Shown: positions 9,813 through 17,466 of the stretch, in pieces
Layout of the letters: every line of letters begins with the position of its first letter
Position numbering within the stretch: position 1 is the first letter of the stretch
From: Celeribacter litoreus
GTDB lineage: Bacteria; Pseudomonadota; Alphaproteobacteria; Rhodobacterales; Rhodobacteraceae
Direction: 5' to 3'
NCBI RefSeq assembly: GCF_020165855.1
Contig: NZ_JAIUFY010000001.1
Span: forward strand, 186,001-250,000
DNA length: 64,000 nt
Made by a program: the position numbers and the translations under genes
Notes under the pieces: generated by a model
What the model was told of the DNA's origin: nothing
The model's input: only the letters and a program-made list of their open reading frames with translations
The model's database searches: none

Positions 9813-10710
9813 CGTATTCGGTTTACTTGTTTGTGTTGTGCTGGCCGCGTGCAATAGCACCGCGCCGCAAGACACACCGCCTGCCAGAGTATCTGTGTCG
9901 AGTTCGGATCACCGACCGGCCAAAGAGCTGTTCGGGCCAGTTTTACTGCCATCAAGCCAACCCGCAGAAGCCTTTGGCAGCTATGCAAAAGGCTGTATGG
10001 CGGGTGGGGCTGAACTCGCGGAAACCGGCCCGACATGGCAAGCGATGCGTCTGTCCCGCAACCGCAATTGGGGGCAGCCCGTCCTCGTTGATTTCCTCGA
10101 AGACCTGTCGCGCAAGGCCGCAGCCCAACCCGGCTGGAACGGCATCTACGTTGGCGACATGAGCCAGCCCCGTGGCGGCCCGATGTCCTCCGGACATGCA
10201 AGTCACCAGATCGGCCTCGACGCCGATATCTGGATGCTCCCCGCAACGCGCCTCGACCTCACTGAGGCCGAACGCGAGAGCCTGTCTTCGATCTCCATGC
10301 GCCGCTCGGCCGGTGCATTCGTCAATGACAGCTGGACCCCGCAGCATCACGAAATCCTGAAAGCTGCCGCCTCTGATCCGCGCGTTGCCCGTATTTTTGT
10401 ATTCCCCGGCGCAAAGGTGCAGATGTGTAAGGACGAGACGGGAGACCGTGCGTGGCTCCGCAAAATCCGCCCATGGTGGGGACATCACTACCATTTCCAT
10501 GTCCGCCTGAGTTGCCCCGCTGGTGATAAAACCTGCGTGGACCAAGCCCCGCCTCCCGCTGGAGACGGCTGTGATGACGCGCAGGAATGGGTGGACAACA
10601 TCCTGAACCCACCGCCGCCAGACCCGAACGCAAAACCGGCAAAACCGAAACCTCCCATCACTTTGGCGACCCTCCCCGCGCAATGCTCCTCCGTCTTGTC
10701 CTCGCGCTAA
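9799..10710 (+). CDS. mepA: Penicillin-insensitive murein endopeptidase MepA
   Basis: 303 residues. It cleaves the D-Ala-meso-DAP cross-links of peptidoglycan in the periplasm and belongs to the LAS metallopeptidases. Zinc ligands are visible in [14 protein letters not shown] (H-x6-D type) near residue 135 and in [12 protein letters not shown] near 235. The N-terminus is hydrophobic and ends in a lipobox-like LAAC at about residue 17, so it may be a lipoprotein. Several Cys pairs suggest disulfides. The C-terminus carries a Pro/Lys-rich stretch. It overlaps the genes on both sides (14 bases upstream, 28 downstream), indicating one operon. Confidence 0.95.
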   Translation: MITRNVFGLLVCVVLAACNSTAPQDTPPARVSVSSSDHRPAKELFGPVLLPSSQPAEAFGSYAKGCMAGGAELAETGPTWQAMRLSRNRNWGQPVLVDFLEDLSRKAAAQPGWNGIYVGDMSQPRGGPMSSGHASHQIGLDADIWMLPATRLDLTEAERESLSSISMRRSAGAFVNDSWTPQHHEILKAAASDPRVARIFVFPGAKVQMCKDETGDRAWLRKIRPWWGHHYHFHVRLSCPAGDKTCVDQAPPPAGDGCDDAQEWVDNILNPPPPDPNAKPAKPKPPITLATLPAQCSSVLSSR

Positions 10711-11564
10711 TCGCGAGCTTTCTCCCCGCCTCGCTCACGGCTGCGGAAGCGACGTATGTCGGTTCATACACATGGACCACAGATGACGAGCGTTTTGGCG
10801 GTCTGTCCGGACTTGAGCTGTCTGAGGACGGGCTATCGTTCATCGCGGTCTCGGATCGGACTCTCGCATTCGACGGCACCGTAACGCGCGATCAACGCGG
10901 GGCCGTAACCTCTGCAACGATTGCGCACGTCAAGACGCTCACAGGACCCGACGGCAGTGCCCTGCGACGCTATACAGGCGATAGCGAGGGCGTCGCCGTC
11001 GCCCCTGATGGCAATATTTACCTATCTTTCGAGGGCAAACACCGGATCGCGAACCTCGACCTCGCGACCGGTCGCACCACGGATTTGCCTAGCGCTCCCG
11101 GATTCAAATATCTGCAAGGCAACTCGGCGCTCGAAGCCATCGCGGTCGATGCGCAAGGCATCATCTACGCGGCCCCGGAACGGTCCGGCGAGCTTGGCCG
11201 CCCCTTCACGCTTTTTCGATATGATCCGGCGCAAGGATGGCTCGACAGCTGGGAAATCTCGCGCGACACGGATACTGATTTCCTCCCCGTCGGTCTCGAT
11301 TTCGGACCGGATGGGAAGCTCTATCTGCTCGAACGTTGGTTCACGGGTCTCGGGTTTTCGTCCCGTGTGCGTCGCTTTGACATGGGACCAGACGGCATCA
11401 CCGGCGAAGAGACGCTACTCCGCACCTACACCGGCACACACGACAACCTCGAAGGCATCGCGGTGTGGTCCGACGGAGAGTATATCCGCATCACAATGGT
11501 CTCGGACGACAACTACCGGTTCTTCCAACGCACCGAACTCGTGGATTACCGCGTCGACGAATAA
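10683..11564 (+). CDS. Secreted esterase-like phytase family protein
   Basis: 293 residues with a signal peptide (about 1-23, ending SLTAAEA). The body matches the esterase-like activity of phytase family (six-bladed propeller): [31 protein letters not shown], and a late [10 protein letters not shown] motif. Exported to the periplasm; likely a phosphoester hydrolase, exact substrate unknown. The ATG at 10683 lies inside mepA and is preferred because the signal peptide begins there. Confidence 0.85.
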   Translation: MLLRLVLALIASFLPASLTAAEATYVGSYTWTTDDERFGGLSGLELSEDGLSFIAVSDRTLAFDGTVTRDQRGAVTSATIAHVKTLTGPDGSALRRYTGDSEGVAVAPDGNIYLSFEGKHRIANLDLATGRTTDLPSAPGFKYLQGNSALEAIAVDAQGIIYAAPERSGELGRPFTLFRYDPAQGWLDSWEISRDTDTDFLPVGLDFGPDGKLYLLERWFTGLGFSSRVRRFDMGPDGITGEETLLRTYTGTHDNLEGIAVWSDGEYIRITMVSDDNYRFFQRTELVDYRVDE

Positions 11565-11617
11565 GGCTTGATTTGTATCCGAGCCGGAGGTAGACCGCCG
11601 CGTCGCTCCATAACGGG

Positions 11618-11650
11618 GCCGAGTTGCCGTCACCTTCGATAAAAAACGGG
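11618..11650 (+). promoter_or_regulatory. Candidate preQ1-I riboswitch overlapping the ribosome-binding region of the transporter gene
   Basis: A 33-base stretch matches the class I preQ1 architecture: a short P1 stem (11620-11623 with 11635-11638, one G-U), a loop with UU and CACC, an A-rich strand ATAAAAAA, and a pseudoknot P2 pairing CCGT (11627-11630) with ACGG (11646-11649). ACGGG would also be the only purine-rich site at Shine-Dalgarno distance from the ATG at 11657, so ligand binding could block translation. P1 is only four pairs, which weakens the call. An alternative six-pair stem CGGAGG (11585-11590) with CCTTCG (11633-11638) could compete with P1. Confidence 0.5.
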
Positions 11651-11656
11651 TACATC

Positions 11657-12298
11657 ATGAAACAGCTTCTTCCTGGCATTCTTGCCATGGCCGCCATTGT
11701 TGTGGCCTCAAACATCCTCGTTCAGTTCCTCATCCTCGATGGGCTGCTGACATGGGGTGCCTTCACCTATCCCTTCGCCTTCCTCGTCACCGACGTCATG
11801 AACCGCGTCTATGGTGTTGAATCCGCACGTAAAGTTATCCTCGCCGGTTTCGTCACGGGCATCATCTGCTCCCTCATCGGCACGCAGATCACGCTGCAAG
11901 GCGATGGCTTCACCTACCAAGCCGTCGCGCTCCGCGTGGCAGTCGGGTCCGCCACCGCGTTCCTCATCGCTCAACTCACAGATGTGTTTGTTTTCAACCG
12001 CTTGCGTGAGGGTAGCTGGTGGAAGGCACCGTTTGCGTCTTCGATCGTGGGCTCCGCGCTCGACACCGCGATCTTCTTCTCCATCGCGTTCGCGCAGAGC
12101 ATCACGGTCTTCGGCGAAAATGCGGACATGGAAATCTCCTGGGCTTGGGACGCCGTTCCGTTCCTTACCGTCGGCACACCCGTCCCGCTCTGGATTTCGC
12201 TCGCTGTGGCCGATTGGGGTGTAAAACTCGCCCTTGCATTGATCGCACTCGCGCCATTTCGCCTAATTGTTGGGCGCCTGACAGCACGGATGGTATAA
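11657..12298 (+). CDS. yhhQ: Queuosine precursor transporter (YhhQ/VUT family)
   Basis: 213 residues with about six membrane segments. The hallmark FAFLVTDVMNRVYG near residue 38 and the long spacing of helices match COG1738, whose members import preQ0/preQ1, the 7-deazaguanine precursors of queuosine in tRNA. The ATG at 11657 is seven bases after ACGGG. A candidate preQ1-I riboswitch covers that site, which agrees with the family function. The stop codon is embedded in a consensus TATAAT that belongs to the next transcription unit. Confidence 0.88.
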   Translation: MKQLLPGILAMAAIVVASNILVQFLILDGLLTWGAFTYPFAFLVTDVMNRVYGVESARKVILAGFVTGIICSLIGTQITLQGDGFTYQAVALRVAVGSATAFLIAQLTDVFVFNRLREGSWWKAPFASSIVGSALDTAIFFSIAFAQSITVFGENADMEISWAWDAVPFLTVGTPVPLWISLAVADWGVKLALALIALAPFRLIVGRLTARMV

Positions 12299-12299
12299 T
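12270..12299 (+). promoter_or_regulatory. Sigma-70 promoter for the orphan small transcript
   Basis: TTGGGC (12270-12275), an 18-base spacer and a perfect TATAAT (12294-12299), overlapping the stop codon of the transporter gene. It predicts a transcript starting near 12306. Confidence 0.6.
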
Positions 12300-12353
12300 T
12301 TCTCTGGACATATACCAAATCTGTGCCACCATCTACCTATCGGCAATTCATCG

Positions 12354-12367
12354 AAAGGAGGTGGTCC
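12354..12367 (+). promoter_or_regulatory. Extended Shine-Dalgarno, 14-base match to the 16S rRNA 3' end
   Basis: AAAGGAGGTGGTCC is complementary to the canonical bacterial 16S 3' end GGATCACCTCCTTT over all 14 positions with one G-U pair. GGAGG sits seven bases before the GTG at 12369. Ordinary sites in this window match four to seven bases. The segment AGGTGG (12359-12364) can also pair with CCACCT (12418-12423) at the end of the small ORF. Confidence 0.7.
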
Positions 12368-12368
12368 A

Positions 12369-12425
12369 GTGTCTAGAGTGATGTTGGAGAAAGAGGTCAA
12401 GACAGTCGGGGGGGCCGCCACCTAG
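12369..12425 (+). CDS. 18-residue small ORF with exceptional ribosome-binding site
   Basis: GTG start and TAG stop encode MSRVMLEKEVKTVGGAAT; an in-frame ATG occurs at codon 5. I do not recognise the peptide. It has no signal sequence or membrane segment. Support for translation is the 14-base Shine-Dalgarno; support for an independent unit is the promoter at 12270-12299 and the terminator at 12493-12519. Directly after the stop, CTAGA (12422-12426) can pair with TCTAG (12434-12438), while AGTGT (12437-12441) can pair with ACACT (12445-12449), so the two small stems exclude each other. It may be a functional micro-protein, a leader peptide or part of a regulatory RNA. Confidence 0.55.
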   Translation: MSRVMLEKEVKTVGGAAT

Positions 12426-12492
12426 AGGAAAAATCTAGTGTGAAACACTCCTGATTGGGTGTCCTAACTGACCCCATCTCCTGAGATCTCGG

Positions 12493-12519
12493 AGGGCTGC
12501 TCTATCTGGCAGCCCTTTT
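12493..12519 (+). terminator. Rho-independent terminator of the small transcript
   Basis: AGGGCTGC (12493-12500) pairs with GCAGCCCT (12509-12516), followed by TTTT and, shortly after, a second T run. It ends the small unit about 108 bases before arfB. Confidence 0.85.
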
Positions 12520-12525
12520 CCGTTT

Positions 12526-12554
12526 TTGCCCTTCCGACCCCTGTCAGCTATATG
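12526..12554 (+). promoter_or_regulatory. Possible sigma-70 promoter of arfB
   Basis: TTGCCC (12526-12531), a 17-base spacer and TATATG (12549-12554), placed just after the upstream terminator. It would give arfB a leader of about 65 bases and independence from the small transcript. Confidence 0.45.
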
Positions 12555-12626
12555 TCGGACACGCGTCGGACTTCTGTATGTCATCTCTTTCTGTCAGGTA
12601 TTCCCCGACCGCGCCGGACCAAACCC

Positions 12627-13043
12627 ATGCCCCTCACCGTCACAGACCAGATCGAGATCGCTGATTGGGAGATCACGGAGCAATTCGTCCGCTCCTCCGG
12701 CCCCGGCGGTCAGAACGTGAACAAGGTCTCCACCGCCGTCGAGTTGCGGTTCGAAGCCGCCCGCTCCCCGAACCTCCCCGAGCCAGTCAAAAATCGCCTA
12801 AGACGCCTCGCCGGCCGCCGCTGGACCAAAGAGGGCGCGATTATCCTCCAAGTCGAAGAAACCCGCTCCCAAGCCCGCAACCGCGAGATCGCCCGAGAGC
12901 GGCTGGCAGACCTGATCCTGAAAGCGACGGAAAAGCCCAAACGCCGGATCAAGACCAAACCGACGCGGGGGTCCGTCGAGCGGAGGATCAAGGCGAAGAA
13001 GGAGCGAAGTGAGGTGAAGAAACTTAGGGGGAAGGTGGATTAG
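12627..13043 (+). CDS. arfB: Alternative ribosome-rescue factor B, peptidyl-tRNA hydrolase
   Basis: 138 residues, the length of E. coli ArfB (YaeJ). The release-factor GGQ motif is in SSGPGGQNVNKVST near residue 26, and the tail is rich in Lys/Arg (KPKRRIKTKPTRG...), which in ArfB enters the empty mRNA channel of stalled ribosomes. It frees ribosomes stuck on mRNAs without a stop codon. The start at 12627 gives the family's usual N-terminus. Its TAG overlaps the TAA of the convergent HATPase gene by three bases. Confidence 0.93.
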   Translation: MPLTVTDQIEIADWEITEQFVRSSGPGGQNVNKVSTAVELRFEAARSPNLPEPVKNRLRRLAGRRWTKEGAIILQVEETRSQARNREIARERLADLILKATEKPKRRIKTKPTRGSVERRIKAKKERSEVKKLRGKVD

Positions 13044-14056
13044 TCCTCGTAATCGCGACGCAGGAGTAGCGACATGGCTGAAGGAGGCCTATTTGCCGAA
13101 CCTTTGATCTTTGCGGCAATGGCTTTTCCCTCCTCGCGGAACTCTTTAAGGCGATCTTGAACACGCCCAATTTGCGTCACGTCCAAATTAATGCGCAGAG
13201 CAGTACCTGGGAAGCTCGTTGCATGGTTCCACTTAGATTTTTTTGTAAAGTGTATTGCTGACTCACCACTCGCAATTACGAAATTACCACCGTTTCGTGC
13301 CAGCCTGTTTGTCATATACAGCCCATATCCGGAGTTGAACCAAACGTTTGAGCGGCGCGGCAAATGCGTCTTGCCCGAAACGCCGGGAAGTAAGCTATAT
13401 TCAAGCGCTTCTTTGTCAGTTGAGAAGCGAAAGTTTGGGTTGGTACCCAAGCCATTCCTAATACCAATTCCAAAATCAGCTACGGCAAACTCTACTTTCT
13501 GACTTTTTGGCCAGAACTGAGCACAAAAATACAGGCTTTCTGCCTCGGCATGTTCAAACACATTTCGAAATATTTCTCGAATGGAATAGGAGAGGACATC
13601 GAACATCTGACCATTTTCATCGTGATCTCTGCAAAGTACGTCGGCACTCCGATCCACAGACCTCTGGATCAGATCTGGTAGTTCTTCATATTGGTCAATT
13701 GATTTTTCATAGAAACTTCCCTTCGAAATTTCTGTGAGCGGCAAGTAGTTGATACTCCCTAGGGCCTCACCAAGCTCCTTTCCGTGGTCAAAGCCACACA
13801 TTGAGAAGAAGCCCATATGCGACAAATATCCATGATGTTCCCACCCATCGAATACTACAGTAAGACGCGGGCATTTCTCACGAAGGTATCGAATTTTTGA
13901 CGCTATCACCAACATGGAAAAGGGTGCAAAAAACGTATCGGGAGCTAGTTCAAAAATTATTCGGTCGTGTTGAGAATAATAGTCTAATTCTTTGATAAAT
14001 TTGAGCACTTCGGGAAGTGCTAGGGTTTTGGGAAATGGAATTCTTGCATTCGGCAT
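13040..14056 (-). CDS. GHKL/HATPase-domain ATP-binding protein, accessory
   Basis: 338 residues. The C-terminal half is an HATPase_c fold: N-box SIREIFRNVFEHAE near residue 165, G1 box VADFGIGIRN near 195, G2 box GYGLYMTNRLA near 245. No HisKA or receiver domain is present. The first 120 residues (pattern FAPFSMLVIASKIRYLREK) resemble the STAS-like regions that precede such ATPases in orphan regulatory or defence-associated proteins. The function is unknown. The gene and about 90 bases upstream are visibly AT-richer than the neighbours and use AT-ending codons (tttttt, aaatt runs), which suggests horizontal acquisition between arfB and pncB. Confidence 0.7.
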   Translation of the reverse strand: MPNARIPFPKTLALPEVLKFIKELDYYSQHDRIIFELAPDTFFAPFSMLVIASKIRYLREKCPRLTVVFDGWEHHGYLSHMGFFSMCGFDHGKELGEALGSINYLPLTEISKGSFYEKSIDQYEELPDLIQRSVDRSADVLCRDHDENGQMFDVLSYSIREIFRNVFEHAEAESLYFCAQFWPKSQKVEFAVADFGIGIRNGLGTNPNFRFSTDKEALEYSLLPGVSGKTHLPRRSNVWFNSGYGLYMTNRLARNGGNFVIASGESAIHFTKKSKWNHATSFPGTALRINLDVTQIGRVQDRLKEFREEGKAIAAKIKGSANRPPSAMSLLLRRDYED

Positions 14057-14150
14057 GATCTACTCACTCACAATCAAATTCTGTTGCTCAAAAGGCATAT
14101 TTGTTCTTTCTTCATGCGATAGTTGGCAAATGCGTAAACTTATGCCCAAC

Positions 14151-15443
14151 CTAAACCACAACCTCCATCGCTTCCTGCTCACCTACGCCAAACACCCGCT
14201 TATAGCGCTCGACTTCGTCTTTCGGGCCCATGGCTTTGTTGGGGTTGTCCGAGAGTTTGACGGTCGGGTTGCCGTTGGCTTCTACGGCTTTACACACCAA
14301 TGAGAACGGAGCGAGGGCGTCGTCGGGGGTGAGGCCTCGGAAGTCGTTGGTGAGGAGTGTGCCCCAGCCAAAGGACGTGCGGACGCGGCCTTTGAATTGG
14401 GTGTGGAGTTCGATGATTTTGTCCGTGTCGAGGCCGTCGGAGAAGATGACAAGCTTTTTCGTCGGGTCTTCGCCACGGGATTTCCACCAATCGATGGCGG
14501 TTTCGGCCCCTGTTGCGGGGTCGCCGCTATCAATCCGGATACCGGTCCAACCGGCGAGCCATCCGGGGGCGCGGTCCAGAAAGCCTTTGGTTCCGTAGGT
14601 GTCCGGCAGGATGATGCGCAGGTTGCCGTCGTGCTCTTCGTGCCAGTCGCGGAGGACGTCATAAGGGGCCTCTGCCAGCGCGGCGTCATTGCGGGCGAGC
14701 GCGGAGTAGACCATGGGCAGTTCGTGGGCGTTGGTGCCGACGGCTTCGAGATCGCGCATCATGGCGATGTGGCAGTTCGAGGTGCCGGAGAATTTGTCGC
14801 CGAGGCCCTCCACCATCGCCTGCACGCACCAGTCCTGCCAGAGATAGGAGTGTCGGCGGCGGGTGCCGAAGTCCGCGATCTTGAGGCCATCGAGGGGCTG
14901 GAGCTGTTTGATCTTTTCCCAGAGCTTGGTCATGCCGCGGGCGTAGAGGATCTGAAGCTCGAATTTCTTCATCGGGCCGAGGACGGCACGGGAGCGGAGT
15001 TCCATGAGGATCGCGAGCGCCGGAATTTCCCAGAGCATGACCTCGGGCCAGGAGCCTTCGAACGTGAGTTCGTATTGGCCGTCGACCTTTTCGAGTTGGT
15101 AGGCAGGCAGGCGCAGGTTTTCGAACCATTCCATGAAGTCGGAGCGGAACATCTGGCGTTTGCCGTAGAACATGTTGCCGCGCATCCACGTGCTTTCGCC
15201 GCGGGTGAGGGAGAGGGAACGCACGTGGTCAAGCTGTTCGCGCAATTCGCCTTCGTCGATCATCTCGGCGAGGCGGATGTCTTTGGAACGGTTGATGAGG
15301 GAGAAGGTGACCTGCGTGTCCGGTTTGTTGCGGAACACGGATTGGCACATCAGCAGTTTGTAGAAGTCCGTGTCGATGAGAGACCGGACGATAGGGTCGA
15401 TCTTCCATTTGTGATTGTAGACACGGGTGGCGATATCGACCAT
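14151..15443 (-). CDS. pncB: Nicotinate phosphoribosyltransferase
   Basis: 430 residues, the expected length of the PncB1 type. It converts nicotinate and PRPP to nicotinate mononucleotide in the NAD salvage (Preiss-Handler) route. Recognisable segments are LIDTDFYKLLMCQSVF near residue 20, the catalytic-His region FGTRRRHSYLWQDW near 195, and GIRIDSGDP in the PRPP/phosphate site. Third gene of a minus-strand set pncA-sulP-pncB; the 80-base gap to sulP holds no obvious terminator. Confidence 0.96.
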   Translation of the reverse strand: MVDIATRVYNHKWKIDPIVRSLIDTDFYKLLMCQSVFRNKPDTQVTFSLINRSKDIRLAEMIDEGELREQLDHVRSLSLTRGESTWMRGNMFYGKRQMFRSDFMEWFENLRLPAYQLEKVDGQYELTFEGSWPEVMLWEIPALAILMELRSRAVLGPMKKFELQILYARGMTKLWEKIKQLQPLDGLKIADFGTRRRHSYLWQDWCVQAMVEGLGDKFSGTSNCHIAMMRDLEAVGTNAHELPMVYSALARNDAALAEAPYDVLRDWHEEHDGNLRIILPDTYGTKGFLDRAPGWLAGWTGIRIDSGDPATGAETAIDWWKSRGEDPTKKLVIFSDGLDTDKIIELHTQFKGRVRTSFGWGTLLTNDFRGLTPDDALAPFSLVCKAVEANGNPTVKLSDNPNKAMGPKDEVERYKRVFGVGEQEAMEVVV

Positions 15444-15523
15444 GGGGTCTCTCCTTACTCAATGGGTTGGTTAAACCAAGAGATTGAGGGGCTTGGCAAG
15501 GTGGATGCGCGCGCAGGCACCTC

Positions 15524-16783
15524 TCATTTATCGCGCGGTGTCCAGTCTGCGTCCTCGACGCCGCGTCGGGAGAGCCGGATGGCGAGGCCCAATGCGATGC
15601 CCGTGCCGATGGCGACGGTGAGGTCGGTGAGGACGGTCAGGACGAGGGTGATCAGCAGAAGCGCCACGTCAGAACGCCGCGCCCGCAGGTATGTGCCCCA
15701 GTGATGGGGTTCGGACATGTTCCATGCGGTCAGGAGCAAGAGACCGGAAAGCGCGGGGAGCGCGAGGTAACCAGCCAAGGGCGCGGCGAGCATCATGATC
15801 GCGAGGAGCACGAGCGCGTGGATGATCCCCGCAACGGGGGTCTTGCCGCCCGCGCGGACGTTGGTGGCGGTGCGGGCGATGGCGCCGGTGGCTGGCAGAC
15901 CACCGAAAAGTGACGATCCGATATTGGCCCAGCCCTGCGCCATGAGTTCCGCGTTGGAGCGGTGTTTGCCCCCGATCATCCGGTCAGCGACCATGGCAGA
16001 CAACAGCGATTCAACCCCGGCGAGGAAGGCGATGATTAGGGCGGATGGAAGCAGTTCACGGATCGTATTTAGACCCAAATCCGGCAGAACAGGGGCTGGA
16101 AGATTCTGTGGTAAAGCGCCGAAGCGGGACTGGATTGTCTCCACCGGCAGATCGAGCAGAGCCACCGCGCCAGATGTCAGGGCGACGGCGACGATGAGGC
16201 CGGGCAGACGCGGAAAGGCACGCCGCAGGAGTGTGATGAGCACCATTGTCGCGAGGCCGATGGCGAGCGCGGCGGGGTTGAAGTCCGGCAGAGCGTGAAC
16301 CAGCTCTGGCACCTTCTCGAGGAAATCGGCGGGGAACGTTCCGGCGAGGCCGAAGAAATCGGGGAGCTGGCTCGTCCCGATGATGACCGCGATGCCGATG
16401 GTGAAGCCGTTGATCACGGCTTCTGGAACGTGGCGCATCAACTGGCCCGCGCGAAACAACCCCGCGATGATGAGGATGATCCCTGCGAGGAAAGTCGCGG
16501 CGACGAGGCCGGAGTAGCCGTGTGTCGCGATGACGCCCGCGACAACTACGATGAACGCGCCAGTGGGGCCGCCGATTTGCACGCGGCTGCCGCCCAGCGC
16601 AGAGATGAGGAAGCCTGCGACGATCGCGGTGACAAAGCCCGCCGCGGGAGCCGCGCCGGAGGCGATCGCAATGGCGATAGAGAGCGGCAAAGCGACCAGT
16701 GCGACCGTGATGCCGGCGAAGAAATCAGACCCGAATTCAGCCCGATTGTATGTTTTTAGCGTGGTGAGGAGCTTGGGCGTCAT
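15524..16783 (-). CDS. SulP-family anion transporter lacking a STAS domain
   Basis: 419 residues, about 12-14 membrane segments. The start FFAGITVALVALPLSIAIAIASG and the following GGSRVQIGGPTGAFIVVV are SLC26/SulP signatures. Typical members add a cytosolic STAS domain of about 130 residues; here the protein stops just after the last helix (IRLSRRGVEDADW). Known SulP substrates are sulfate, bicarbonate, chloride and dicarboxylates. Its position, 4 bases after pncA and 80 before pncB, makes nicotinate or another pyridine carboxylate a reasonable candidate substrate, but that is inference. Confidence 0.9.
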   Translation of the reverse strand: MTPKLLTTLKTYNRAEFGSDFFAGITVALVALPLSIAIAIASGAAPAAGFVTAIVAGFLISALGGSRVQIGGPTGAFIVVVAGVIATHGYSGLVAATFLAGIILIIAGLFRAGQLMRHVPEAVINGFTIGIAVIIGTSQLPDFFGLAGTFPADFLEKVPELVHALPDFNPAALAIGLATMVLITLLRRAFPRLPGLIVAVALTSGAVALLDLPVETIQSRFGALPQNLPAPVLPDLGLNTIRELLPSALIIAFLAGVESLLSAMVADRMIGGKHRSNAELMAQGWANIGSSLFGGLPATGAIARTATNVRAGGKTPVAGIIHALVLLAIMMLAAPLAGYLALPALSGLLLLTAWNMSEPHHWGTYLRARRSDVALLLITLVLTVLTDLTVAIGTGIALGLAIRLSRRGVEDADWTPRDK

Positions 16784-16787
16784 GGCC

Positions 16788-17378
16788 CTAAAGCACCTCG
16801 ACTCCGGCGTCCTTCATCCCTGCAATCGCGGCGGCGAGAGAGCCGTCCATGTCAATTGCGCGGCAGAGATCGGTGCGCACAGTGACCTTGAACCCGAGCT
16901 TTGCTGCGTCTACGGCGGAGAAGTTCACGCAGAAGTCGAGCGCCAGCCCGACCATGGTGAGCTTGTCGATCCCACGGGTGCGCAGGTAGCCCTCGAGGCC
17001 CGTCGGCGTGGTGTGGTCGTTCTCGAAAAACGCGGAGTAGCTGTCGATGGCGGAGTTGTAGCCCTTGCGAATGATCAGATCGCCGGTGGTGACGAGATCT
17101 TTGTGAAAGGCCGCGCCGTCGGTGCCCTGAATGCAGTGATCGGGCCAAAGGACCTGTGTGCCATAGGGCATTTCGGTTGTGGTGAACGGATCCGCACTGT
17201 GGGTGGAGGCAAAGGAACTGTGCCCGGCGGGGTGCCAGTCCTGCGTGAGGATCACGGCGGAGAACTCCGGCATGATCGCGTTGATGCCCGACACGATCTC
17301 ATCGCCGCCCGCAACGGCGAGCGCGCCGCCAGGGCAAAAGTCGTTCTGAACGTCGATGACAACGAGGGCGTGAGACAT
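16788..17378 (-). CDS. pncA: Nicotinamidase
   Basis: 196 residues of the cysteine-hydrolase (isochorismatase-like) fold; hydrolyses nicotinamide to nicotinate and ammonia. The triad is visible: Asp in VIDVQNDF (residue 10), Lys in IRKGYNS, and Cys in VGLALDFCVNFSA near residue 140; the metal-binding DWHPAGHSSFASTH is near 55. AAAGGA lies nine bases before the ATG. First gene of the pncA-sulP-pncB set. Confidence 0.96.
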   Translation of the reverse strand: MSHALVVIDVQNDFCPGGALAVAGGDEIVSGINAIMPEFSAVILTQDWHPAGHSSFASTHSADPFTTTEMPYGTQVLWPDHCIQGTDGAAFHKDLVTTGDLIIRKGYNSAIDSYSAFFENDHTTPTGLEGYLRTRGIDKLTMVGLALDFCVNFSAVDAAKLGFKVTVRTDLCRAIDMDGSLAAAIAGMKDAGVEVL

Positions 17379-17466
17379 GGCGGGGTCCTTTAGAGGGGGG
17401 TGAGCTTTGCGGTGACGGTATCATTATGCGGTGAGAGGTCAAATTCTACCGCAGTGGAGTGCTTGA

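Noticed and set aside
14397-15704. 435-codon open frame opposite pncB
   Set aside because: Complement of pncB that also runs into sulP; no motifs.
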